Assembly (NCBI RefSeq): GCF_900143215.1
Contig: NZ_FRDM01000032.1
Span: forward strand, 1-44,023
Origin: Geodermatophilus obscurus
GTDB taxonomy: Bacteria; Actinomycetota; Actinomycetes; Mycobacteriales; Geodermatophilaceae
Reading direction: 5' to 3'
DNA length: 44,023 nucleotides
The notes beneath the pieces are model-generated. The model did no database searches and had not been told where the DNA came from. It worked only from the letters and a program-made list of their open reading frames with translations. Below, in pieces: positions 25,150-36,519 of this stretch (position 1 is the first letter of the stretch; each line of letters begins with the position of its first letter). A program made the translations under genes and the position numbers.

Positions 25150-25243
25150 CATGTGCGGGAGCTCGGGCGGACCGGGCTGAGAGGGCGACTGGACGCGTCG
25201 CCGACCGCTGGAACCTGACCGGGTAATGCCGGCGTAGGGAGCG
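25150..25243 (+). ncRNA. TPP riboswitch (THI element)
   Basis: The conserved aptamer segments are in order: GCGGGAGC at the 5' strand, GGGCTGAGAGGG (the CUGAGA pyrimidine-sensing loop), then CGACCGCTGGAACCTGACC and GGGTAATGCCGGCGTAGGGA. It binds thiamine pyrophosphate and turns the operon off. The ribosome site GGGAG (25237-25241) is part of the aptamer's conserved 3' end and lies five bases from the cytX ATG, so control is probably at translation; I see no separate terminator hairpin. A possible -10 TATGGT is at 25135-25140. Confidence 0.95.
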
Positions 25244-25246
25244 ACC

Positions 25247-26583
25247 ATGAGCACCTCGGGCGACGTCCGTACCAGCACGTCCACCGGGGACGCGCCCCTC
25301 ACCCTCACCGAGGCCCCCGCCGCCACCCTCGGCCTGCGCGACACGTTCGGCCTGTGGGCCAACCTCGGCGTCAGCCTGCTGCTGCCGGTCGCCGCGGTGT
25401 TCGTCGTCCTCCCGGGCCGGCCACTGTCGACGACGATCGGCGCGATCGTCGTCGGCGCCACGATCGGCGCCGTCCTCCTCGGGCTGGCCGCCGCGGCCGG
25501 TGCCCGGGAGCGGGTCCCGACGATGGTGCTGCTGCGCGGGCTGCTCGGGCGGCACGCCTCCGCGCTGCCCACCGCGCTGAACCTCGTGCAGTGCGTCGGC
25601 TGGGCCACCTTCGAGATCGTGATCATCGCCGAGGCGGCGTCGCGGGTCCTCGACGCGCCGCGCTGGCCGTTCGTGCTCGTCGCCGGCGGACTGGCCACCG
25701 CGATGGCGCTCCGCCCGCTCGGCGTCGCCCGGGTGCTGGCCCGCTACGCCGTCTGGGCGGCGCTGGCCGCCGTCGTCTACCTGTTCGTCGAGGTGCTGGC
25801 CGAGCCGCTGCCGCCGCTCACCGAGGGCGCGGCGACGTCGTTCTGGACGGCGGCCGACATCGTCATCGCCCTGCCGGTCTCGTGGTTCCCGCTGGTCGCC
25901 GACTACACCCGGCACGTGCGCAGCGGGCGGGCGGCCTTCACCGGGGCGGCGGCCGGCTACGGCCTGGCCACCGTCGCGATGTTCACCCTCGGCGTCCTCG
26001 CGCTGGCCGCCTACGGCAGCTCCGGGCTCGACGTCATCGACGCGCTGCTCGCCGTTCCGCTCGGGGCGGGAGCCGTGCTGGTCCTCGTCTCCGTCGAGCT
26101 GGACGAGGCCTTCGCCAACGTCTACTCGACCGCGGTGTCGGCGCAGAACATCGTGGCCCGCGCCGACCGCCGGCTGCTCGCCGTGTGCGTCGGTGCCGCC
26201 GCCACGCTGCTGGCGCTGACCTTCGACATCGCCGCCTACGAGCCGTTCCTCTTCCTCATCGGCGCGATCTTCGTCCCGCTGGTCGGCGTCTTCGCCGTCG
26301 CCTACTCGCTCACCCCGCGCGGCGCCTGGGACACCTCCGACACCGCCCCTGCCCGGCCGCTGCTCCTGCTGCCGTGGTTCGCCGGCTTCCTCGCCTACCA
26401 GCTCACGCTGCCCACCTCCTTCTCCGGTCCGGGGGCGGGCTGGACGGCGTGGTGGACCGCCCGCCAGGCCGACCTCGGCATCGACCCGGCCAACGGCTGG
26501 TCGGCGTCCCTCGTCAGCCTGGCGGTCGCGGCCTCCCTCACCGCGCTGGTCCGCCTGCCGGCGGTGCTGAGGGGCGGGCGGTC

Positions 26584-26587
<4 letters not shown>
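25247..26587 (+). CDS. cytX: Hydroxymethylpyrimidine transporter (NCS1 family)
   Basis: A 446-residue inner-membrane permease with about 12 helices, of the purine/cytosine permease family. The position, directly behind a TPP riboswitch and before thiO-thiS-thiG, identifies it as the CytX-type importer of HMP or related thiamine pyrimidine. Recognisable NCS1 features are LNLVQCVGWATFEIVIIAEA (TM3) and SWFPLVADYTRH (TM6). The N-terminal 30 residues are Thr/Ser-rich and cytoplasmic. ATG 25247 follows the riboswitch-embedded ribosome site. The stop overlaps the GTG of thiO (GTGA). Substrate assignment comes from context. Confidence 0.92.
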
Positions 26588-29310
<2,723 letters not shown>

Positions 29311-29504
29311 CGCTCGGACCGCCCACCGGCCGCCGTGCCCGGGTGGCGACTCCCTGTGACCCCTGTCTCACGATGTTTGGGGCCGCCCCGGCAGACCCAT
29401 ATGCAGGTGTTCGGCTCGCCCGCGGGCCGTCGGTCGGTCGCGCCCGCCGGGCGAGGGCCAGGGTGCGCCTCCGGGCGGGAACGAGCACGTGAGGTGACCA
29501 CGGC

Positions 29505-29927
29505 GTGACAGGCGACACGGCCCGGGCGCTCTGGCCGGCCGCCCGGCCGCCGGCGGCTCCCGACCGCTTCGCCTGGGACCTCGGGTCCGTGGCCGAGCTG
29601 CCCGTCGTCCGCGCCGAGGTGCGGGCCCACCTCTCCGCCCCGGGGCTTGCCGACCTGCGCGACCGGCTGGTCCTGGCCCTCGACGAGATGGCCTCCAACG
29701 CACTGCGGCACGGCGGGGGCCACGTCCGCGCCTCGGTGCGTCCCCTCCCCGACGCCTGGCTGATCGAGGTCCGCGACGGCGCTCCGGGCACCCCGCCGTC
29801 CCCCGCCGTCGGCCGCGACCCCAGCGAGGGCGGCCTCGGGCTCTACCTGATCGCCGAGCTGGCCACCGACCACGGCTGGTACGTCACCGCCGGCGCCAAG
29901 CACGTCTGGGCCGTGCTCGCGCCCTGA
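29505..29927 (+). CDS. HATPase anti-sigma-like regulatory protein
   Basis: A 140-residue RsbW-fold GHKL ATPase. The N box is DEMASNALRHGGG (N65), G1 is VRDGAPG, and the lid/G2 region is GGLGLYLIAEL. The C-terminus KHVWAVLAP is shared with the paralogue at 38317. In this family such proteins phosphorylate an STAS antagonist or bind a sigma factor. No STAS or sigma gene is adjacent. The GTG at 29505 is the start; the 194 bases upstream hold no gene, only a short GGGGCCGCCCC palindrome after the thi operon. Confidence 0.85.
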   Translation: MTGDTARALWPAARPPAAPDRFAWDLGSVAELPVVRAEVRAHLSAPGLADLRDRLVLALDEMASNALRHGGGHVRASVRPLPDAWLIEVRDGAPGTPPSPAVGRDPSEGGLGLYLIAELATDHGWYVTAGAKHVWAVLAP

Positions 29928-30042
29928 CCGGCTCCTGGCGCCGTCCGGATCGCGCCGGGAAGTGCTGACCGGTAGGACAGGGGGCGGGACGCCGGCCCTC
30001 GGCGTCCGGCCCGTTCCCGGACGACGCAGGCGAGGACCGCAG

Positions 30043-32376
30043 GTGAGCGCCCCGACCCTCGACACCGAACCGTGGCTGGTCCGCGAGCCGCACGTGGACC
30101 TCGAGACGCTCGGCGTCACCGAGTCGGTCTTCAGTCTCTCCAACGGCTATCTCGGGATCCGGGGGACCCTCGACGAGGTCGAGCCCTTCGGCATGCGTGG
30201 CACCTACCTGTCCGGGGTCTACGAGACGCACCCGCTGTCCTATCCCGAGGGCGGCTACGGGCACCCCGAGGTGGGGGAGGCGCTGCTCACCGTCGCCGAC
30301 GGCACGCCGCTGCGCCTGCTGGTCGACGGGATCCCGCTCGACGTGCGCGAGGTCCGGCCGCAGGTCCACGAACGCACGCTGGACCTGCGCGCCGGCACCC
30401 TCGACCGCCGCGTGCGCTGGACGGCGCTGTCGGGCACGACGATCGAGGTGTCCTCGCGGCGGGTCGTGTCCCTCGCGGAGCGGTCGGTCTGCGCGGTGCG
30501 GTACGAGGTCCGCGCCCTGGACGGGCCCGCGCACGTCGTCGTGCGGTCCGAGCTGGTCGCGGGGGAGATCACGCCCACGGGCGTGGAGAACGACGACCCG
30601 CGCGTCGCGGAGGCCCTGGACTCCGCCTTCGAGACGCTCGCCACCGCTCGCGAGGCGAGCGGTGGCGCCTTCGCGTCACGGACCCGCCGGTCGGGCATCA
30701 CGGTCGCCGCTGCGGTCAGCCACGACGTCGACGGCGGGCGGGTGAGCACGCACGACGACCGGCACCGGGTCGTCACCACGGTCGCCGCCGACCTGCACGC
30801 CGGCGAGAGCGTCTCGATCGTCAAGTTCGTCGGGTACAGCTGGTCGTACGACGCCGGACCGGATTCCGTCGTCGGGGAGGCGTCGGCAGCCGTGAGCTCC
30901 GCACTCGACCTCGCGTGGGAGGGTCTGCTCGCCGGGCAGCGTGCCGTGCTCGACGAGCTGTGGGCGACGGCGGACGTCGAGGTCGACGGCGACCCCGAGC
31001 TCCAGCAGGCGCTGCGCTACACCATCTTCCAGCTCTGCTGCTCCGCCGCCTGCATCTCCGATGCCCCCGTCGGCGCCAAGGGCCTGACCGGCATGGGGTA
31101 CAGCGGCCACACGTTCTGGGACGTCGAGGGGTTCGTCCTGCCCGCCCTGACGCTGCTGCGCCCGGACGCGGCCGCACGCCTGCTGCGGTGGCGGGCGGAG
31201 ACGATCGACTCCGCCCGGGAGCGCGCCCGGACGCTGGGCCTGGCGGGCGCGGCCTTCGCGTGGCGCACGATCACCGGGCGTGAGGTCTCCGCGTACTGGC
31301 CCGCGAGCACGGCGGCGATGCACGTCAACGCCGACGTCGCCCGCGCCTTCTGGCTCTACCAGAACGTCACGGGGGCGGACCTCGACTCGGTCGGGGGCCT
31401 GGCGGTGCTGGTCGAGACGGCGCGGTTGTGGATGTCGTTGGGCCACGAGGACGCGGCCGGCGGCTGGCACCTGTTCGGCATGACCGGGCCGGACGAGTAC
31501 ACCGGCGTCGTCGACGACAACGTCTTCACCAACCTCATGGCCCGGGCCAACCTCCGGCGCGCCGCCGACGCGTGCCGGCGGCTGCAGGCGCGCGCCGCGG
31601 AGCTGGGCGTGGACTCCGCCGAGACCGCCGCCTGGCGGGCGGCGGCGGAGGCCGTCCACGTCCCGTGGGACGAGGGCCTGCGCGTGCACCCGATGAAGGA
31701 CAACTTCACGGCCTACGAGGAGTGGCCGTTCGAGGACCGGCGGGACGCCTACCCCGTCCAGCAGCACCACCACTACGCCGCGTTCTACCGGCGGCAGGTG
31801 CTCAAGCAGGCCGACCTCGTCCAGGCGCTGTGGTGGTGCCGGGACGAGTTCACGGCCGAGGAGGTGGCGCGCGACCTCGACTACTACGAGGCGCGCACCG
31901 TGCGGGACTCCTCGCTGTCGGCCGCGGTGCAGGCGGTCGTGTGCGCCCAGGCGCAGCACCCCGACCTCGCCCTGCGCTACCTGCGGGAGGCCGCCCTCGT
32001 GGATCTGCGCGACGTCCAGGGCGGAACCGCCGAGGGGCTGCACCTGGCCTCGGTGGGCGGGGCGTGGCTGGCGTTCGTCGCCGGTCTCGGCGGGCTGCGG
32101 GAGGACCACGAGGACCTCGAGCTCGCGCCGCTGCTGCCGTCCTCGCTCTCCCGCACCGCCTACTCCGTCACCTGGCGCGGCAGGCTGCTCCGCGTCGAGA
32201 CGACGCGGCAGGGCACCACGGTCACGCTGGTGCGCGGCGGGGAGCCGGTGACCGTCGTCGTGGACGGTGCCGCGCTGTCGGTCACGGCCGCCGCCCCCGT
32301 CTCCGTGCCGCTGCGTGCCCCCACCCCGCTGCTCGACGAGCCGAGGCAGCCGGTCGGTCGCGAACCGCGCGCGTGA
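30043..32376 (+). CDS. Glycoside hydrolase family 65 phosphorylase (trehalose/maltose/kojibiose type)
   Basis: A 777-residue protein with the full GH65 layout: N-terminal beta-sandwich (ESVFSLSNGYLGIRGTLDE), linker helices, the (alpha/alpha)6 catalytic barrel and a C-terminal beta domain. The general-acid Glu is E485 (MTGPDEYTGVVDDN). Other marks are YSGHTFWDVEGFVLPAL, EVSAYWPASTAAMHVNADVA and HPMKDNFTAYEEW. It should split an alpha-linked glucose disaccharide with phosphate to beta-glucose 1-phosphate and glucose. The usual partner beta-phosphoglucomutase is absent next to it. GTG 30043 follows AGG; leucine codons use CTC more than the neighbours do, which may hint at acquisition. Exact substrate undecided. 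Confidence 0.9.
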   Translation: MSAPTLDTEPWLVREPHVDLETLGVTESVFSLSNGYLGIRGTLDEVEPFGMRGTYLSGVYETHPLSYPEGGYGHPEVGEALLTVADGTPLRLLVDGIPLDVREVRPQVHERTLDLRAGTLDRRVRWTALSGTTIEVSSRRVVSLAERSVCAVRYEVRALDGPAHVVVRSELVAGEITPTGVENDDPRVAEALDSAFETLATAREASGGAFASRTRRSGITVAAAVSHDVDGGRVSTHDDRHRVVTTVAADLHAGESVSIVKFVGYSWSYDAGPDSVVGEASAAVSSALDLAWEGLLAGQRAVLDELWATADVEVDGDPELQQALRYTIFQLCCSAACISDAPVGAKGLTGMGYSGHTFWDVEGFVLPALTLLRPDAAARLLRWRAETIDSARERARTLGLAGAAFAWRTITGREVSAYWPASTAAMHVNADVARAFWLYQNVTGADLDSVGGLAVLVETARLWMSLGHEDAAGGWHLFGMTGPDEYTGVVDDNVFTNLMARANLRRAADACRRLQARAAELGVDSAETAAWRAAAEAVHVPWDEGLRVHPMKDNFTAYEEWPFEDRRDAYPVQQHHHYAAFYRRQVLKQADLVQALWWCRDEFTAEEVARDLDYYEARTVRDSSLSAAVQAVVCAQAQHPDLALRYLREAALVDLRDVQGGTAEGLHLASVGGAWLAFVAGLGGLREDHEDLELAPLLPSSLSRTAYSVTWRGRLLRVETTRQGTTVTLVRGGEPVTVVVDGAALSVTAAAPVSVPLRAPTPLLDEPRQPVGREPRA

Positions 32377-32473
32377 GGGCGTGCCCACGCGTCGACCGCG
32401 GGTGCGTACCAGCGGATGGCCCCGTCCCGTAGCCCCGGCGTGCCCTGAGCTCGTGAGCGGCGGGGGTCCTCGA

Positions 32474-34531
32474 TCAGCCCTGCGGGTGCAGGCGGATCGC
32501 CACCAGCGCGATGTCGTCCTGCAGCCCCTCGGGGCGCAGCCGCTCGATGAGCGCGTCGCACAGCTGCTCCAGCGGCTGGTCGCCGAGGTCGGCCAGTGCG
32601 GCGCGCAGCCGGCCGATGCCCTCGTCCAGCGGGAGGTCGCGGCCCTCCACCAGGCCGTCGGTGTAGAGCAGCAGGGTCGCCCCGCGGCGCACGGTGACCA
32701 CGCTCTCGGTGCGCCGCGCCGCCGGGTCGACGCCGAGCATCAGGTCCGACCGTTCGGCTCCCAACGCCTCCACCCGGCCGTCGGTGTGCAGCACCAGCGG
32801 CGGTGGGTGCCCGGCGTTGGACCAGCGCAGCGTGGTGAGCCCGGCGTCCCGCTGCTCGGGGGTCTGCTCCACCCGGGCCACGGCCGCGGTCGCCATCGTG
32901 CGCATGCCGAGCCCCTGCACGGCGCGGTCGAGGTCGCTGAGCACCTGCGCCGGCCCGACGCCGGCCCGGTAGGCGATGCCGCGCAGCAGCCCGCGCAGCT
33001 GGCCCATCGACGCCGCGGCCTCGGTGTCGTGGCCGACGACGTCCCCGATGACGAGCATCGTCGTGCCCGCCGGCTGGACGAAGGCGTCGTACCAGTCGCC
33101 GCCGACCTGGGCGACCTCCACCGCCGGCCGGTAGCGGACGACGATCTCGGCGGAGTCCGGCGTCGGCGGGGCGCTGAGCAGGCTGCGCTGCAGGCCCTCG
33201 GCCAGCCGGCGCTGCTGCTCGTAGAGACGGGCGTTGTCCAGCGCCAGCGCGACGCGCGCGGCGACCTCCTGGGCGGTGGCGACGTCGTCCTCGTCCGCGG
33301 CGAGCCGGCCGGCGGAGCGGTAGACGCTCAGCGCACCGAGCGTGCGCCCGCGGGCGGCCATCGGCAGCGTCACCGCCGTGCGCGGGTCGAGGGCCCAGAA
33401 CACGTCGCTCACCTCGCCCGGGGGCAGGGTGCGCCCGACGGCCGCGCCCACGTCGGGGACGGTCAGCGTCCGGCCCGAGGCCAGCGCCCGCAGGATCGGG
33501 GCGTCGGGCTGCAGGGCGGCCAGGCGCAGCTCCGCGTAGCGCGCGACCGTCGCCCGCAGCGTCGGATCGGTGTGCCAGCTGCCGACGTCGCGCATCCGGC
33601 CGTCCTCGCCGGTGAGGCTGACGATCACCCAGTCCCCCAGCACGGGGACGACGGCCTCGGCCAGCCGCTGCAGCGCGGCGTCCTCCCCCGCACCGGAGCC
33701 CAGGCTCTCGCCGGTCACCGCGCCCGCCTCGGCGATCAGGGCCAGCCGGGCGGCGCTCACCCGGGCCCGCTCCTCGGCAGCCCGGCGCTCGGTGACGTCG
33801 AGGAAGTAGACCGACAGCCCGTCGGGCCCCGGCCACGCCCGGACCTCGTACCAGGCGTCCAGCGGCGCCGGGTAGTAGGCCTCGAACACGCGCTCGCGCC
33901 CGGTGGCCGCCGCCCCGCGGTAGTGCACCTCGAAGTCGCTGCCCACGGCGGCGGGGAAGAGCTGCCAGATGTCGCCGTCCAGCAGGTCGCCGCGCGAGCG
34001 CTGCAGCACCCGCTCGGCCTCGCCGTTGACGTAGGTGAACCGCCAGTTCCGGTCGAGGGCGAAGAACGCGGCGTTCATCGACTCGAGCACCCGGGCCACC
34101 CGGGCGTCGGCCCGGCGGTGCTCGGTCGTGTCGTACGCCGCGCCGAGCAGGCGGACGGCGATCCCGCTCTCGTCGGCCAGCGCCCGGCCCCGGCCCTGCA
34201 CCCAGCGCGTCCCCCCGGTGGGCAGGACGACCCGGAACTCGGCGTCGTACTCCCCGCAGGTGTCGATCGCGTGCTGCAGCGCGGCCACGGTGCGGGGCGC
34301 GTCGTCGGGGTGCAGCCGCTCGACGAACGCGTCGATCGTCCCGGGCCAGCCGGCCCGGTCGTAGCCGAACATCTGGAGCAGCCGGTCGTCCCACGCCAGC
34401 CTGCGCGAGACCAGGTCCCAGTCGAAGCTGCCGATCCCGGCCGCGTCGATGGCCAGGTCGAAGCGCAGGCGGGTGGCCGCCACCTCCGGATCGGGGTCCC
34501 CGGTCTCCGCCGCCGTCCGATCCAGGTTCAC
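32474..34531 (-). CDS. PAS-PAS-GAF-PP2C (SpoIIE/RsbU-type) phosphatase
   Basis: A 685-residue soluble phosphatase. PAS 1 about 20-140 (RLRFDLAIDAAGIGSFDWDL, LHPDDAPRTV), PAS 2 about 140-255 (SMNAAFFALDRNWRFTYVNG), GAF about 265-440, PP2C about 455-683. The metal-binding motifs VGGDWYDAF, IGDVVGHDTEAA, SNAGHPPPLVL, LLYTDGLVEG and LQDDIAL are intact. It should dephosphorylate an STAS anti-sigma antagonist in response to signals sensed by the PAS and GAF domains. Its PP2C domain is like that of the giant kinase at the left of the window. Start GTG 34531; no strong ribosome site. Confidence 0.93.
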   Translation of the reverse strand: MNLDRTAAETGDPDPEVAATRLRFDLAIDAAGIGSFDWDLVSRRLAWDDRLLQMFGYDRAGWPGTIDAFVERLHPDDAPRTVAALQHAIDTCGEYDAEFRVVLPTGGTRWVQGRGRALADESGIAVRLLGAAYDTTEHRRADARVARVLESMNAAFFALDRNWRFTYVNGEAERVLQRSRGDLLDGDIWQLFPAAVGSDFEVHYRGAAATGRERVFEAYYPAPLDAWYEVRAWPGPDGLSVYFLDVTERRAAEERARVSAARLALIAEAGAVTGESLGSGAGEDAALQRLAEAVVPVLGDWVIVSLTGEDGRMRDVGSWHTDPTLRATVARYAELRLAALQPDAPILRALASGRTLTVPDVGAAVGRTLPPGEVSDVFWALDPRTAVTLPMAARGRTLGALSVYRSAGRLAADEDDVATAQEVAARVALALDNARLYEQQRRLAEGLQRSLLSAPPTPDSAEIVVRYRPAVEVAQVGGDWYDAFVQPAGTTMLVIGDVVGHDTEAAASMGQLRGLLRGIAYRAGVGPAQVLSDLDRAVQGLGMRTMATAAVARVEQTPEQRDAGLTTLRWSNAGHPPPLVLHTDGRVEALGAERSDLMLGVDPAARRTESVVTVRRGATLLLYTDGLVEGRDLPLDEGIGRLRAALADLGDQPLEQLCDALIERLRPEGLQDDIALVAIRLHPQG

Positions 34532-34656
34532 GGTCGACTCACTCGCATCCTCGGGGCGGGCACGGACGACGGGACTCCGTCCGTGTTACCCGGTCGGTGC
34601 ACCGGGACGCGCACTCCTTTTGTCTCACGCCCGAGGGTTCGGGGCCACCCGTTGTG

Positions 34657-34673
34657 CCAGATGTGACACCTGG
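34657..34673. promoter_or_regulatory. Operator-like palindrome upstream of the PAS-PP2C gene
   Basis: CCAGATGTGACACCTGG is self-complementary except at the fifth position from each end. It lies 126 bases before the phosphatase start, in the least GC-rich part of the intergenic region, as a repressor or activator site would. Confidence 0.4.
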
Positions 34674-34699
34674 TGTTGCACACAGCAGACACGGGACGG

Positions 34700-34740
34700 C
34701 CGACGGCGGGCGCCCCGGTCCGGGGGGCGCCCGCCGTCGG
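34700..34740. terminator. Strong hairpin with a perfect 17-base stem
   Basis: CCGACGGCGGGCGCCCC (34700-34716) pairs exactly with 34724-34740 around a 7-base loop. There is no T tract. It could end a transcript from either side; no gene ends nearby on either strand, so a short untranslated RNA is one possibility. Confidence 0.6.
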
Positions 34741-35189
34741 CGGGAGGGGACGGCGGGGTCCCGTGCGGAGCTCGTCCTGCGGCGCACTGCCTCCGGGCCG
34801 CGTGCCCGGGCGGTTCCCTGCGGTCGACTCCCGGCACCGGCGAGCGGCCGGCGACCCGGCCCCGGACGGCACCCGGCCAGGTCGGTGCCGGTCAGAGACC
34901 CGGGGGAACGGGTACCGGCGCGGACCTGTCGTCCCGTCGGACGGTCTCCGTCGCCGGACAGCCGTGCCGCTCGCGGTCGCCGCCTCCCGGGAGGGTCCGC
35001 GCGCTGCGTGGGGCGCAGTCGGCGGGGGGTCGAGGCGGGTACCGGTGGAGCAGGGACGTCTGGGCGGCGGGAGGACTCCCGTCGGGGGACAGCCAGGGGC
35101 GGTGCGGGGGCGGTCGGGAGGAGCGAGGACCACCGGGCTCCGGTCGCGGCCACCGGAGGAGGCGGTGGCGGCGGCCGTGGCCGGGAGGC

Positions 35190-35217
35190 GGTGCGGAGGA
35201 CGGGGCCCTTTCTCAGC
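35190..35217 (-). repeat. 3'-end element, partial copy at the Pro/Ala-rich gene
   Basis: Read with the gene: stop codon, then GAAAGGGCCCCGTCCTCC, the same start as the copy at 12905-12880 (GAAGGACCCCGTCCTCC). The rest of the element is not recognisable here. Confidence 0.5.
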
Positions 35218-35902
35218 CAGATGGCTGTCCCCGGGCCGGAGGAGGTCGCGGGTCACCGCGCGCCCGGGCCGGGGCGGAGGCCCGTGCGGCTCCCGGCGGG
35301 CTGCTCCCCTGCGCGGTCCTCGGTGCGGGGACGGGCCGCGGTGCCGGCACCTGCCGGGCGAGCGGGGCGACCACCGGGACGCGGGCGGAGGCGGCCGGCC
35401 AGGGGTACCGGGCCGGACGGAGCGCCGCGGCGGGGGAAGGCGCCGCGGGCCGGATCGTGGGCGTGTTCGGCAGTTCGGTCAGCACCACCGGGCCGTCGGG
35501 GCGGGGTGCCGGGGCGGTCGCGGCCGGGCGGCCCCACGCCAGGTGGGCGCCGTCGGGGCCGGCGCCCCAGAGCGCCAGCCGGCGGACCAGGCCCCGCACC
35601 CGGGCGCGCAGCCCCGGCCGCGGCGCCGGGGCAGCAGCCGGCGCGGTCCAGGCCGGCGCGGTCCAGGCCGGCGCAGCCGGGGCCGGGGGCACCGGCCGGG
35701 GGCGCGCGGCCGGCACGGGGACCGGCCGGACGGCGGCCGGCCGGGAGGCGCCGCTGGTGCGGTGCACGGCCGCGCGGCGGGGGCGCGGCCCGCGCCGCGC
35801 GGGCAGCGGTTCGGCCCGGTCCAGGACGTCGAGCAGACCGCCGAGGGTCAGGTCGTCCGTCGTGCGCGAGGAACGCGGGGACGGTGCCCGGTCGTTCGCC
35901 AT
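35213..35902 (-). CDS. Pro/Ala/Arg-rich protein of unknown function
   Basis: A 229-residue protein, very rich in Pro, Ala and Arg, with no membrane segment or known domain. The only less biased parts are RTTDDLTLGGLLDVLDRAEP (residues about 12-32), a basic LRARVRGLVRRLALWGAGPD near the middle, and GPVVLTELPNTPTI. A 15-base tandem duplication at 35641-35670 gives the repeat APAWT-APAWT. ATG 35902 has CCAGGAGG six bases upstream, a strong site that argues for a real gene. It may be a scaffold or secreted/cell-wall-associated disordered protein, but nothing shows this. Confidence 0.6.
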   Translation of the reverse strand: MANDRAPSPRSSRTTDDLTLGGLLDVLDRAEPLPARRGPRPRRAAVHRTSGASRPAAVRPVPVPAARPRPVPPAPAAPAWTAPAWTAPAAAPAPRPGLRARVRGLVRRLALWGAGPDGAHLAWGRPAATAPAPRPDGPVVLTELPNTPTIRPAAPSPAAALRPARYPWPAASARVPVVAPLARQVPAPRPVPAPRTAQGSSPPGAARASAPARARGDPRPPPARGQPSG

Positions 35903-36179
35903 GACGTCCTCCTGGAGGTGGTGCCGCAGCCGGGGAAGGTGCTGCGGACAACGAGAACGGTAGGGACGACGGCACCTCGCGACGGCCTCCTGCGACACCT
36001 CCCGGAGGGCGCGTGACCGAACCGTTGCGACGGCCGTCCGCGGCGGCCGGTGACCCCCCTCGGCGGGCGACCCCTTGTCGACACGATCACCGCTCCCGAG
36101 CGTGGAAGGTGCTGGCCAGGGCGTCGGTCACCCCGGGACGCGACCCGACGCGCCCGGCGTGTCGGATCCGGGACGCACC

Positions 36180-36465
36180 GGTCGACGCGGAGTTGCCGGG
36201 CGCGGTGGGGCTGCTGCTCCTGTTCATCCTCGGCGACGTCCTGGGTGCCGGGGTCTACGCGCTGGCCGGTGAGGTGGCCGCCGAGGTCGGCGGGGCGATC
36301 TGGGTGCCGCTGCTGGTCGCGCTGCTCCTGGCCCCTGCTGACCGCCGCGTCCTACGCGGAGCTGGCCACGAAGTACCCGCGCGCCGGCGGGTCGGCGGTG
36401 TACGCCGAGCGGGCGTTCCGGCAGCCGCTGGTCGCCTTCCTCGTGGGCTTCAGCATGCTGCTGGG
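36180..36465 (+). pseudogene. APC-family amino-acid permease relic
   Basis: One frame reads LPGAVGLLLLFILGDVLGAG, VYALAGEVAAEVGGAIWVPL, LVALLLAP; at about 36340 the frame changes and continues LLTAASYAELATKYPRAGGS, AVYAERAFRQPLVAFLVGF. These are the first three membrane segments of an APC permease, including the TM1 GAGIYAL-type motif and the conserved SYAEL..KYPRAGG. The remaining 300 residues are missing: it stops about 55 bases before the nucleoside hydrolase. No start codon with ribosome site is visible. The stretch 35903-36179 holds nothing else I can support. Confidence 0.82.
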
Positions 36466-36519
36466 ACGCCGTCCGAGCGCGGATGGGGGCGCTCCGCGCG
36501 ACTGACAGGATCGGCAGCC

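Larger units (their letters stand above)
34532..35212. other. 681-base region without a supported gene
   Basis: Open frames here are long only because of GC content; none has a ribosome site or recognisable sequence. What can be seen is regulatory: a CCCGGT/ACCGGG inverted repeat at 34589-34606, a near-perfect 17-base palindrome at 34657-34673, and a strong hairpin at 34700-34740. From 34741 to about 35190 I see nothing. Confidence 0.6.

Noticed and set aside
29370..29410. Possible sigma-B-type promoter (GTTTGG and a downstream CCCATAT) before the HATPase gene
   Set aside because: The -10 element does not fit GGGTAT in the right orientation.
34597..36016. Long Arg/Gly/Pro-rich plus-strand frames
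   Set aside because: Composition only reflects GC content, there is no ribosome site, and they lie antisense to a gene with a strong one.
36013..36519. N-terminal extension of the nucleoside hydrolase
   Set aside because: The upstream frame is part of a permease relic; the hydrolase domain starts exactly at GTG 36520.
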